DNA from: an uncultured Kineosporia sp.
GTDB lineage: Bacteria; Actinomycetota; Actinomycetes; Actinomycetales; Kineosporiaceae
DNA: 18,770 bases
NCBI GenBank assembly: GCA_937859855.1
Contig: CALMAR010000086.1
Span: 272 to 19,041, forward strand
Direction of reading: 5' to 3'
The notes below the pieces were generated by a model. The model saw only the letters and a program-made list of their open reading frames with translations, had not been told where the DNA came from and ran no database searches. Below, in pieces: positions 1-6,923 of the stretch. Within the stretch, counting starts at the first letter, position 1, and every line of letters begins with the position of its first letter. The position numbers were made by a program, and so were the translations under genes.

Positions 1-431
1 TCGGCAAGCGGACTGGACAGTCCCGGCTCGGCGCCTTCGGCGATCGCGTCGCCGCCGATGTCGACGACGACCAGGTGGTCCGCGTCGAGCGCGCGGGCAA
101 GCTGCGTGAGCTGGTCTGTCAGGCCCTGGACGCCGCCGTGCGGGTCCAGCAGGAACAGCCGGGCACCGGTCTCTGCGGCGAGCCGGGGGAGGCTCGACAG
201 GCCCGCCGGGACGGTTCGCGACCCGGCCAGCAGTTCCGCCGGTCGACCGCCGACAGCGCCGAGTCCGGAGAAGCCGTCGAGGCCTCGGGGCCCGGGGAGC
301 GGATCGACCGGCAGCCGCTCCCACGCCAATGTCGCGATCAGCGGCGGATCGGTCAGGCCCGGGATCAGGTCGCCCAGGACGAGCGCGCCCAGGGCGTCAT
401 CCCCACCAGCGGCGATCGCCAGAGTCCTCAC
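1..431 (-). CDS. DUF1152 family protein (partial, 3' end outside window)
   Basis: Reading leftwards from a GTG at 431, an open frame of 143 codons runs off the window edge. It begins VRTLAIAAGGDDALGALVLG and contains LLDPHGGVQGLTDQL and HLVVVDIGGDAIAEGAEPG, with a glycine-rich phosphate-loop-like start followed by the acidic DIGGD segment. This pattern matches DUF1152 proteins, whose biochemical role is not established. The start is chosen because the family-like sequence begins there; an in-frame GTG at 464 would add 11 residues and cannot be excluded, and neither start has a strong ribosome binding site. The gene follows xdhC on the same strand after about 146 bp. The C-terminal half is missing, so function cannot be refined. 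Confidence 0.72.
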   Translation of the reverse strand, partial: MRTLAIAAGGDDALGALVLGDLIPGLTDPPLIATLAWERLPVDPLPGPRGLDGFSGLGAVGGRPAELLAGSRTVPAGLSSLPRLAAETGARLFLLDPHGGVQGLTDQLTQLARALDADHLVVVDIGGDAIAEGAEPGLSSPLA

Positions 432-526
432 CGGCCCAGTGTGACCAACACCAGGCAAGACCACTGACCATCAAGGGTATTGCCCAGCACGAGGCACGAC
501 ACTGCCGAACTATCGAATGGTGACCG

Positions 527-547
527 CCGCGGTCGCGGCGACCGCGG
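527..547 (-). terminator. GC-rich hairpin downstream of xdhC
   Basis: CCGCGGTCGC at 527-536 and its exact reverse complement GCGACCGCGG at 538-547 form a strong stem with a very short centre. It lies about 30 bp past the xdhC stop on the minus strand and before the DUF1152 start. There is no T-run after it, which is common for actinobacterial terminators. It could instead be an operator, because the repeat is perfectly symmetric. Confidence 0.4.
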
Positions 548-577
548 AACCTGCCGACGGCAGCCGTGTCACTCCGC

Positions 578-1678
578 TTACTCGCCGTCGTGGTGCACCG
601 GCCCGCCGGTGTCCCTGAGTCGCCGGCCGCTGCCGCCCCAGCGCTGGGCAATCACCTCGGCCAGCACGGAGACCGCCGTCTCCTCCGGGGTGCGCGCGCC
701 GATGTCCAGGCCGATGGGCGAGGCCAGCCGAGCCAGCCGCGCCGGGTCGACGCCCAGTCCCCGCAGTCGTTCGAGGCGGTCCGCGTGGGTGCGACGCGAG
801 CCCATCGCACCGACGTAGGCGACCGGAAGTCCCAGTGCAACCTCGAGCAGGGTGTCGTCGAACTTCGGGTCGTGGGTGAGCACGCAGATGACCGTGCGCT
901 CGTCCACAGGAGTATGAGTCAGATACCGGTGCGGCCACTCCACGACCACTTCGTCGGCGCTCGGAAACCGCTTGACGGTGGCGAAGGTGCTCCGCGCGTC
1001 GCACACGCTCACGCGGTAGCCGAGGAACGCTCCCAGGCGCGCCACAGCGGCCGCGAAATCGATCGCACCGAACACGATGAGACGCGGCTTGGGCGCGAAG
1101 GACTGGACGAAGACACCGACGTCGTCGCCGCGCCGTTCGCCGTCGCTCCCGTAGCGCAGTAGCGCGGTGACGCCCTGGGCCAGTTCGCCGCGGACGTCGT
1201 CACGCACAGCCGAGTCGAAGCGGTCGCTGCCCAACGATCCCGCCGTCGAGTCGGGCCGTACGACGATCCGCCGACCTGCCGCCGGACCGTCCACGACCGT
1301 GGCCACCGCAACCGGCTTGTCGCCCTTGATGTCGGCGATCACGTCGTCGAGGTCGGGAAAGGTCACCCGGTCGATCGGGGTCACCAAGACGTCGATCGTG
1401 CCGCCGCAGGTCAACCCGACCTCGAAGGCGCTGTCGTCACTGATCCCGTACCGTCGCCGTGCCGGCATCCGATCGACCCGAACCGACCTGCCCACCTCGT
1501 ACACCGCGCTCTCGACACAACCGCCCGAGACGCTGCCGGCCACCGAACCGTCCGGCCCGACGAGCATCGCGGCTCCCGGACGACGCGGCGACGACTCCCA
1601 CGTGGCGACCACGGTGGCCAGCGCGGCAGTCTCGCCGGCCGCCCACCACCCGAGCAGCTCGTCCATCACCTCGCGCAT
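578..1678 (-). CDS. XdhC/CoxI-family molybdoenzyme maturation factor
   Basis: A 366-residue protein of the XdhC/CoxI family. Family members act in the cytoplasm, binding molybdenum cofactor and delivering its sulfurated form to xanthine-dehydrogenase or CO-dehydrogenase-type enzymes. The N-terminal XdhC_CoxI domain carries the family motif SGGCVESAVYE near residue 55, and SDDSAFEVGLTCGG follows. The C-terminal half is the Rossmann-like XdhC_C domain, beginning PKPRLIVFGAIDFAAAVARL and ending with the family signature AYVGAMGSRRTHADRL. The ATG at 1678 is chosen over a GTG 57 bases upstream because GGAAGG sits 6 nt before it and the family N-terminus starts there. No molybdopterin hydroxylase subunit is encoded in the window, so its client is elsewhere or just outside. 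The usual GxGH of the Rossmann loop reads GAID here, so dinucleotide binding may differ. Confidence 0.88.
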   Translation of the reverse strand: MREVMDELLGWWAAGETAALATVVATWESSPRRPGAAMLVGPDGSVAGSVSGGCVESAVYEVGRSVRVDRMPARRRYGISDDSAFEVGLTCGGTIDVLVTPIDRVTFPDLDDVIADIKGDKPVAVATVVDGPAAGRRIVVRPDSTAGSLGSDRFDSAVRDDVRGELAQGVTALLRYGSDGERRGDDVGVFVQSFAPKPRLIVFGAIDFAAAVARLGAFLGYRVSVCDARSTFATVKRFPSADEVVVEWPHRYLTHTPVDERTVICVLTHDPKFDDTLLEVALGLPVAYVGAMGSRRTHADRLERLRGLGVDPARLARLASPIGLDIGARTPEETAVSVLAEVIAQRWGGSGRRLRDTGGPVHHDGE

Positions 1679-2211
1679 CAGGGACCTTCCGAGTCGATGA
1701 CCAGAGCGCCGGCCGCCACCGGCCAAGCGCAGCAACCAATACGCTGGTCAGCAGACCGTACGTGGCGCCGAAGCGGCGCGCCATCGATGGCCGAGCCCGG
1801 TCGCCCGGTCGCCCTGCTGCACGGCGGACGTCAGCGCACAGCTGGATCGTCAGGCAGCCCTCGACAGTCGGAGGCGGGCTGGTCGTCCCCTGGACACCTC
1901 CTTCCAGCAGAGCGGCTCGTGCCTGACACAGGTCACGGCGCGCCTGCGAAGTCGTAGTCGAGCGTCCTCCGTCAGCCCGTGGTCAGTTGAAAGGAGCGGC
2001 CCGGACGCCGGGTCCCGGCGCCGGGGACGGCGACGGGGAGCAGCACGGTGAAGCAAGCTCCGCCGGGACCAGGACATCGCGCAGGCCTTCACCGGCGTCG
2101 GCGACGCAGCCGTCGTGCTTCGTACGGCACCCTCGTCCTCCGTTGCTGCCGCGTCGTCATCAACACGCCGGCGAGCCACTGGCGACGACGCGGCCCCGTC
2201 CAGGCCTCGGC
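1679..2211. other. About 530 bp without a supportable gene
   Basis: Between the xdhC start and the stop of the HAD gene no reading frame shows family resemblance. Open frames here are arginine- and proline-rich, as expected of non-coding frames in GC-rich DNA. Two short stretches look faintly protein-like on the minus strand: a frame ending WPVAAGALVIDSEGP with its TGA overlapping the xdhC ATG (TGATG, 1677-1681), and LDYDFAGAP followed by a stop near 1935-1965. They may be scraps of lost genes but cannot be named. The xdhC promoter, if separate, must be here; no clear -35/-10 pair was identified. Confidence 0.5.
2006..2020 (-). terminator. Possible hairpin after the GntR-HAD pair
   Basis: CGCCGGG at 2006-2012 and CCCGGCG at 2014-2020 are exact inverted repeats about 190 bp beyond the HAD stop. 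Lack of a T-run and the distance make this a weak terminator candidate. Confidence 0.25.
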
Positions 2212-2880
2212 CTACCCGCGGCCGAGCCGGTCCGCGACGTCTCCCACGGATCTGATCTCCACCCTGGGTGCCGGCCCCTGAGGATCGACCGCGTGTCCGG
2301 GGCGAACCAGCCGGAATACGGTCAGGCCGGCCTCCGAGGCGCCGCGCACGTCTCGCGCCGAGCTCGCCACGTGGACGAACGCACGTCCGTCGGCCCGGTC
2401 GGCGGCACGCAGGTAGATGTCCGGTCGGGGCTTGTACGCCCGCAGCCGCTGGGAGGTCATCACGGCGTCGTCGTCGACGAGTCCGGCTACTCGGGTTCTG
2501 CGGTAGATGTCGTCGTCCACGTTCGACAGGACGCCGACCGTGCACCTGTTGTCGAGGATAGAAAGCCCCTGTGCGACGTCGGGCCACAGCGGCCAGTTCG
2601 CCACGTCGTCCAAGAGGGCGTGGGCGTCGGCTCCGGGGTCGCCGTCGAGCCCCAGCTGCCGGTAGGAGTCGGTCAGGGCGCGGCGGGAGTGCTCGGCGAA
2701 GGCGATCCACTCGTCGGTGCGGAGCTGGGAGAGCTTGTTCCGCTGGTCCCAGACGTCGTAGAGCTCGGTCCCGGCAAGCGCCCAGCCCCGCTGCCCGGCC
2801 AGCCGCGCGAAGAACGCCGAACCCCCTGACCGGGAGTCGAGCAGGGCGCTGAACAGGTCGAACGTGACCAAGAATGTCAC
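2212..2880 (-). CDS. HAD-superfamily hydrolase, haloacid-dehalogenase-like
   Basis: A 222-residue HAD-fold protein. Motif I is VTFDLFSALLDS (nucleophile Asp8), motif II VGVLSNVD, motif III lysine in RAYKPRPDIY, and motif IV VASSARDVRGASEAG. This layout resembles type II haloacid dehalogenases, which use one aspartate nucleophile; the usual phosphatase Asp two residues after the nucleophile is Phe here, so phosphatase activity is unlikely by family logic. A helical cap of about 80 residues follows motif I. The start is the GTG at 2880, whose GTGA overlaps the stop of the upstream GntR gene, indicating translational coupling. Substrate is unknown; a halogenated or 2-hydroxy acid, or an intermediate of the neighbouring aromatic pathway, are possibilities. 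Confidence 0.82.
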   Translation of the reverse strand: MTFLVTFDLFSALLDSRSGGSAFFARLAGQRGWALAGTELYDVWDQRNKLSQLRTDEWIAFAEHSRRALTDSYRQLGLDGDPGADAHALLDDVANWPLWPDVAQGLSILDNRCTVGVLSNVDDDIYRRTRVAGLVDDDAVMTSQRLRAYKPRPDIYLRAADRADGRAFVHVASSARDVRGASEAGLTVFRLVRPGHAVDPQGPAPRVEIRSVGDVADRLGRG

Positions 2881-3611
2881 GGAGCCACAGGTGCGGCGAG
2901 GGCCCCTTCAGGGCCGCTGGGAACGGCGCCGACAGTGATCCCGCGGTGGGCCTCGACGGCCCCGGTGGTTCGGCCTTCGTCGCCGGCAATGATGGCCGCC
3001 ACCAGTTCGGAGTGGATGGCGACGCGCAGCCCGAGGTAGCTCTCGGCGTCGTCCTGCGCGGACATCTCTGCGCGGACCGCGAGTTCGGCGACGCAGCGGA
3101 TCGTCCCGACGTACACCCCGCTGGCCAGTTCGTTGGGGGTGATCGCAGCGATCCGCTCGTGCAGGGCCCAGTTGGAGGCCATGAAGGCGTCCCAGTCCGT
3201 GCCGCTGTCGGCCATCGCCCGCAGGTGCCGGCGGAGGTCCACTGCGTCGGCGTCGGTGCAATACCGGGCGGCATCCAGGGCGATCAGCTCCTCCAGGGCT
3301 TCGCGGACGGCGATCGCGTGGCTGACCGTCGATCTGCCCTGCGGCACGGTCAGCAGGGTGCGGCGGAGCTGGACCACCGGGTTCGCGCTGGCCACGAAGA
3401 GGCCGCCGCCACGTCCGGGACGGACCTCGACCGTGCCGCGATCGGAGAGCAGGCGGGCGGTTTCCCCGATGGTTCCTCGTCCGTAGCCGGTCTGCTGGCG
3501 CAACTCGTCCATGGTGGCGATGCGTTCGCCGGCCTTGAGTCCCCGTTCGTTGACCAGCTGCTCCAACTCGGTGGCCAGCTGCTGGGCGCGGGCCGGTGGT
3601 TTCGAAAACAC
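2877..3611 (-). CDS. GntR-family regulator, FadR/FCD type
   Basis: A 244-residue transcription factor. Residues about 8-70 form the GntR winged helix (AGERIATMDELRQQTGYGRG then GTIGETARLL and a wing ending GRGGGLFVA). Residues about 85-225 fit the FCD effector domain, with histidines in ALHERIAAITPNE, AIHSELVAAI and EAHRGI placed like the metal/ligand-binding positions of that fold. FCD regulators commonly respond to carboxylic acids and repress divergent catabolic genes. The gene is divergent from the FAH-family gene and coupled to the HAD gene downstream. The GTG start lacks a Shine-Dalgarno sequence but lies 8 nt after a -10-like TGTAAA, suggesting a leaderless or nearly leaderless mRNA. 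It probably controls itself and cluster A. Confidence 0.88.
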   Translation of the reverse strand: MFSKPPARAQQLATELEQLVNERGLKAGERIATMDELRQQTGYGRGTIGETARLLSDRGTVEVRPGRGGGLFVASANPVVQLRRTLLTVPQGRSTVSHAIAVREALEELIALDAARYCTDADAVDLRRHLRAMADSGTDWDAFMASNWALHERIAAITPNELASGVYVGTIRCVAELAVRAEMSAQDDAESYLGLRVAIHSELVAAIIAGDEGRTTGAVEAHRGITVGAVPSGPEGALAAPVAP

Positions 3612-3619
3612 CCGGCTAA

Positions 3620-3648
3620 TTTACAGGATGGTATTGACAGCAGGTCAT
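3620..3648 (-). promoter_or_regulatory. Probable promoter of the GntR gene
   Basis: On the minus strand ATGACC (3648-3643) and TGTAAA (3625-3620) are separated by 17 bp. The -10 ends 8 nt before the GTG start, so the transcript would be leaderless or nearly so. Confidence 0.4.
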
Positions 3649-3663
3649 AGCTCTCACGATATT
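3634..3663 (+). promoter_or_regulatory. Probable promoter of the FAH-family gene
   Basis: TTGACA at 3634-3639, an exact -35 consensus, is followed after 18 bp by GATATT at 3658-3663, which matches four of six -10 positions. It points toward the gene starting at 3705 and overlaps the divergent GntR promoter. Confidence 0.5.
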
Positions 3664-3672
3664 TAACACCCG

Positions 3673-3688
3673 AACCATCCGGGTGGTT
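3673..3688. promoter_or_regulatory. Candidate GntR operator
   Basis: AACCATCCGGGTGGTT is an inverted repeat (AACCA / TGGTT, 6-bp centre) lying just after the plus-strand -10 element. TGGT/ACCA half-sites are typical of FadR-type GntR operators, and the position suits repression by blocking initiation or clearance. Assignment to this GntR is inferred from proximity. Confidence 0.45.
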
Positions 3689-3704
3689 TTGAATGGAGGC
3701 AGCG

Positions 3705-4541
3705 ATGCGCCTCGCGGGCGTACGCGACGGCCGACAGGTCGTCGTCGTGGCTGTCACGGACGACGGTCTGCGGCCGCTGGCCGAGGTGGCGGAGTTCTGG
3801 GACAACCCCTACGGCTTTGTGACACCGGAGCGCCTCGCAACAGCCACCGTGATCGCGCCGGAGAGCGTCGAGCTCGTGCCCCCGGTCCGCCCGGACGCCC
3901 GCGTCCTCTGCGTCGGGCTGAACTATGCCGCCCACGTGGACGAGGGTCCCTTCTCGACCCCGGAGCACCCCACCATCTTCGGCCGGTGGACGCCGTCGCT
4001 GGCGGTCTCCGGGCACGAGGTCGTCGTGCCGGTCGACGAGGACGGTCTGGACTGGGAGGCGGAACTGCTCGCGGTCGTCGGGCGGCCGCTGTCGGTGGTC
4101 ACCCCGGAGCAGGCCCGGGAGGCGGTCTTCGCCTACGGGTGCTTCAACGACATCACCGCCCGCCGGGCGCAGAAGCTCACCACCCAGTGGACGATCGGCA
4201 AGAACGTCGACTCCAGCGGCCCCGTCTCCGAACTGCTGACCCTCGACGAAGCACCCGACCCGGCATCGGGCCTGCGCATCTCCGCCCGGGTCAACGGTGA
4301 GATCACGCAGGACGCGAGCACCGATCAGATGATCTTCCCGGTGCCCGAACTGCTGGCCTTTCTCAGCCGCACCCTCACTCTGCGCCCGGGCGACCTGGTG
4401 GCGACGGGGACGCCCAGCGGGGTCGGCTACGCCCGAACCCCGGCTTGGCTGCTGCACGCCGGCGACGAGGTGGAGGTCGAGATCGAGGGGATCGGCTCGG
4501 TCCGCTCCCGCGTGATCGAGCACAACCCACCCACCCCCTGA
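3705..4541 (+). CDS. Fumarylacetoacetate-hydrolase-family enzyme
   Basis: A 278-residue FAH-family protein, the group that includes acylpyruvate hydrolases, 2-hydroxyhepta-2,4-diene-1,7-dioate isomerases and related C-C hydrolases acting late in aromatic degradation. The metal-binding pair is DWEAEL (Glu118, Glu120) with a third ligand in CFNDITAR (Asp149). A lysine lies in WTIGKNVDSSGPVS, and the family loop GTPSGVG occurs near residue 235. An N-terminal lead-in of about 60 residues is present as in bacterial homologues. The ATG at 3705 is used rather than 3693 because GGAGG ends 6 nt before it. It is the first gene of cluster A, facing the GntR regulator. Exact substrate is not determinable; a diketo acid from ring fission is most likely. 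Confidence 0.88.
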   Translation: MRLAGVRDGRQVVVVAVTDDGLRPLAEVAEFWDNPYGFVTPERLATATVIAPESVELVPPVRPDARVLCVGLNYAAHVDEGPFSTPEHPTIFGRWTPSLAVSGHEVVVPVDEDGLDWEAELLAVVGRPLSVVTPEQAREAVFAYGCFNDITARRAQKLTTQWTIGKNVDSSGPVSELLTLDEAPDPASGLRISARVNGEITQDASTDQMIFPVPELLAFLSRTLTLRPGDLVATGTPSGVGYARTPAWLLHAGDEVEVEIEGIGSVRSRVIEHNPPTP

Positions 4542-4567
4542 AGGACTCGAGAGGATCGGACACCGCG

Positions 4568-4666
4568 ATGAAGCCCGTGGTTCGAGCCCTCCTCGTGGTG
4601 ATCCCGAATCAGCTGCTGCGCGACGTCCCCGAAGTTCGCAGGACAGTTCCCGGAGGGTCGACGTGA
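4568..4666 (+). pseudogene. Short ORF, probable gene scrap
   Basis: A 32-codon frame (MKPVVRALLVVIPN onward, ending VPGGST) whose stop overlaps the next start as GTGA at 4663-4666. Such an overlap is usual between genuine operon genes, so its 3' end may be the tail of a gene lost by deletion after the FAH-family gene. No family was recognised. Confidence 0.25.
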
Positions 4667-4787
4667 CCGCCGCGCACGCGCCTGAGCCCGTCGCCGCGCC
4701 GTCCAAGGGTGCGGCGCTCTGCCCGCTGATCAGCTTCGGCCCGGCGCAGATGATGATCGACACCCTGGACGCGGTGCCGGCGCAGCC
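4663..4787 (+). pseudogene. Unidentified 5' gene fragment joined to a transporter remnant
   Basis: GGAGGG sits 5 nt before a GTG at 4663, a good start signal, and opens VTAAHAPEPVAAPSKGAA followed by LCPLISFGPAQMMIDTLDAV. After about 40 codons the coding resemblance passes to a different frame that belongs to a LivF tail. The formal reading frame from 4663 continues to 4959 but its second half is an out-of-frame shadow of that tail. The N-terminal piece was not recognised. It looks like the start of a gene fused by deletion to the following remnant. Confidence 0.35.
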
Positions 4788-4963
4788 GTGGGGACGGGAT
4801 GGCCATGGTGCTGGTCGAGCAGAACCTCCAGCGCGCACTCTCCCTGGCCGACCGGGTGCTGGTCCTGACCCACGGCAGGGTCGTGCTGGAAGGGACGCCC
4901 GACGAGGTCGCGAGCGATCCGCGGCTGGGGTCGCTGTATTCGGGGGAACCCGGCGATGAGTGA
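4788..4963 (+). pseudogene. LivF-type ABC transporter ATPase, C-terminal remnant
   Basis: In the frame ending with TGA at 4961, the translation reads GMAMVLVEQNLQRALSLADR then VLVLTHGRVVLEGTPDEVAS and ends SLYSGEPGDE. This is the characteristic end of the branched-chain amino-acid-type ATPase LivF, including the H-loop region counterpart (LVEQN) and D/A-binding tail (GRVVLEGTP). Walker A, the signature motif and Walker B are absent, so about 54 of roughly 235 codons survive and no function remains. An ATG at 4799 is in frame but is an internal methionine of the family. The stop overlaps the ATG of the hydroxylase gene, so the piece may persist because that junction carries the downstream gene's translation start. 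Confidence 0.75.
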
Positions 4964-6584
4964 CTCGCCGGCAGGCGGCCGTGGGGGCCGGGTCGACTGC
5001 GTCGTCGTCGGTGCCGGGCCCGTCGGTCTGGTGACGGCGATCCTGCTGGCCCGGGAAGGTTGGCGGGTCGTCGTCGTGGAGCGGTGGCCGGCCCGTTACC
5101 CATTGCCGCGAGCGTGCACCATCGACCACGAGGCGCTGCGGATCCTCCAGTCGGCCGGAGTCATGGCCGAGCACACCGACCTGTTCGAGCCCTCGCGGGG
5201 TGAGCGCGGCGGCTACCAGATGCGCAACGCAGCCGGGGAGCTGCTTCAGGCGATCAACTGGAACCGGACCGCGGAGTCCGGCTGGGCCAACACCAACGGC
5301 TTCTACCAGCCCGATCTGGAGCACGTGCTGGAGCAGATCGCGGAGGCGCTGCCGGGCGTCGAGGTGCGTCGCGGCTGGTCCGCGGACGCGATCGACCAGG
5401 ACGACGACACGGTGACGCTGACGGTCGCGAGGACGGGTGTGGAGGTCGAGACCGAGACGATCACGGCGTCGTGGCTGGTCGGTGCTGACGGTGCGAACAG
5501 CCCGGTCCGGTCCATGCTCGGCATCGCGACCGACGACGCCGGCTTCGAGGCGGACTGGTTGGTGATCGACTACCAGCCGCTGGTCGACCGCGAGTGGGAC
5601 GCCTTCGTCACGCAGTACTGCGACCCGGCCCAGCCGGCCACGGCCGTCAACAGCGGGCCCGGTCGACGGCGCTTCGAATTCATGCGCCGCGACGACGTCA
5701 CGGCCGAGGAGCTCGGGCGGCCCGAAACGGCCTGGCGGTTGATGGCACCCTGGGGAGTCACCCCGCAGACGGCGCGGCTGGAGCGGCATGCGCTGTACAC
5801 GTTCCGTGCTCGCTGGGCTCGGGAATGGCGCCGCGGCCGGGTCTTCCTGGCCGGCGACGCCGCTCACCTGATGCCGCCGTTCCTGGGCCAGGGGATGTGC
5901 GCCGGCCTGCGCGACGCCCGGTCGCTGACGTGGCGCCTGCTCATGGTCCAGCGTGGCCAGGCCGACGCTGCGGTCCTGGACAGCTACGGCACCGAGCGGC
6001 TCGGACACGTCCGGGACATCATCGACGAAGCCGTGGCGGTGGGCCGGGTGATCTGCGAGCTGGATCCGGTGCGTGCCGCTGAACGGGACGCCCGGATGAG
6101 GGCGCAGCTGGCAGACCCGGACGCGCTCACCGTCGAACCGCCGCACCCGCGCCTCGGCGAGCCTTCCCTCACCCTGTCCAGCGACGGCACGGACGGACGC
6201 CTGGCGGTCCAGGGCCGGGTGGAGGCGGAGGGTCGCACAGGCCTGTTCGACGACGTCGTGGGCGGCGACTGGCAGCTGATCGGTTACGACGTCGACCCTG
6301 GCAGTGGCGTCTCCGAGGCGGACCTGGCCTGGTTCGAGGAGATCGGCGGGTCGATCTCCTCGGTCTCGCTCCAGGGGCCGGTGCGGGACGTGGACGGTGC
6401 CTACCGGAGCTGGTTCGCGGCCCACGGCTGCGAGGTCATGCTCGCCCGGCCCGACTTCTACGTCTTCGCGGCAGGCCTGCAGGAGGCCGTTCCCGACATG
6501 CTGCACTCGCTGCGTGACCTACTGCGCCAACGATTCCGAGAGGGAGGTCGATCCACGCCATGCCTATGCGAATCACCCGACTGA
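4956..6584 (+). CDS. MhpA-like FAD-dependent aromatic hydroxylase
   Basis: A 542-residue group A flavoprotein monooxygenase most like 3-(3-hydroxyphenyl)propionate hydroxylase (MhpA). These cytoplasmic enzymes use NAD(P)H and O2 to hydroxylate a phenolic acid ortho to its hydroxyl. The FAD dinucleotide fold is VVVGAGPVGLVTAILLA (residues 16-32) ending in acidic VVER; the DG motif is WLVGADGANSPVRS (173-186); the GD motif is VFLAGDAAHLMPPFLGQGMC (about 297-314), whose GQGMC continuation is typical of MhpA. A C-terminal thioredoxin-like domain of about 150 residues is present, ending near DFYVFAAGLQEA, as in full-length homologues. The ATG overlaps the LivF remnant stop; GGGGG lies 10 nt upstream. 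No ring-cleavage dioxygenase follows, so the substrate may not be the classical one. Confidence 0.88.
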   Translation: MSDSPAGGRGGRVDCVVVGAGPVGLVTAILLAREGWRVVVVERWPARYPLPRACTIDHEALRILQSAGVMAEHTDLFEPSRGERGGYQMRNAAGELLQAINWNRTAESGWANTNGFYQPDLEHVLEQIAEALPGVEVRRGWSADAIDQDDDTVTLTVARTGVEVETETITASWLVGADGANSPVRSMLGIATDDAGFEADWLVIDYQPLVDREWDAFVTQYCDPAQPATAVNSGPGRRRFEFMRRDDVTAEELGRPETAWRLMAPWGVTPQTARLERHALYTFRARWAREWRRGRVFLAGDAAHLMPPFLGQGMCAGLRDARSLTWRLLMVQRGQADAAVLDSYGTERLGHVRDIIDEAVAVGRVICELDPVRAAERDARMRAQLADPDALTVEPPHPRLGEPSLTLSSDGTDGRLAVQGRVEAEGRTGLFDDVVGGDWQLIGYDVDPGSGVSEADLAWFEEIGGSISSVSLQGPVRDVDGAYRSWFAAHGCEVMLARPDFYVFAAGLQEAVPDMLHSLRDLLRQRFREGGRSTPCLCESPD

Positions 6585-6901
6585 GTGAGGCCGAACCGTT
6601 CAGCCCGGTGGACCACGAGGGAGTCGGACCCGTCCGGCTACAAGGCGGCTCGGCCACGCCCACCGAGAAGTTCACGGTCGCCCTGTCCCACTACCTGCCG
6701 GGTGCCATGGCACAGCTTGCGCCGCAGGCCGCCGAGACGGTCTACGTCGTCCTGTCCGGCGAGCTCGTGATGGCCGCGGACGGCGAAGAGGCCGCGCTGA
6801 CCCGCTACGACTCCGTGCACTTCACCCAGGGCACCCAGCGCAGCGTGGAGAACCGCACGCACCTGCCGGCCAGCATGCTCGTCATCCGGGCAACCAGCTG
6901 A
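6560..6901 (+). CDS. Small cupin-fold protein lacking canonical metal ligands
   Basis: A 113-residue single-domain cupin. The second strand pair reads AAETVYVVLSGELVMAADG (about 57-75), as in cupin motif 1, but the HxH positions before Glu59 read APQ, so two histidine ligands are missing. Motif 2 reads DSVHFTQGTQRSVENRT, with Arg where the ligand histidine is expected. By family logic it probably does not bind iron, and it may be a binding or isomerase-like protein. The ATG at 6560 is preceded by AGGGAGG at 12 nt; a second ATG two codons on is possible. It overlaps the hydroxylase gene by 25 bp, so the two are very likely co-translated. Confidence 0.75.
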   Translation: MPMRITRLSEAEPFSPVDHEGVGPVRLQGGSATPTEKFTVALSHYLPGAMAQLAPQAAETVYVVLSGELVMAADGEEAALTRYDSVHFTQGTQRSVENRTHLPASMLVIRATS

Positions 6902-6923
6902 ACGTCCAGAGGAGAGTCAGAGC

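Noticed and set aside
58..467. Two plus-strand open frames of about 130 codons at the window start
   Set aside because: They are complementary to the DUF1152 frame, which alone shows family-like sequence.
1881..1910. CTGGA/TCCAG inverted repeat near GGAGG
   Set aside because: Only 5-bp arms, no gene follows with a supportable start, so chance is the simplest explanation.
1850..3274. Minus-strand open frame of 474 codons
   Set aside because: It overlaps the HAD and GntR genes on the same strand in another frame, is Arg/Pro-rich and has no family features.
3663..6506. Minus-strand open frame of 947 codons
   Set aside because: It lies antisense to the FAH-family and hydroxylase genes, both of which have clear motifs and ribosome binding sites. 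Its translation is rich in Arg, Gly, Asp and Val without any domain, as expected for the complement of GC-rich genes.
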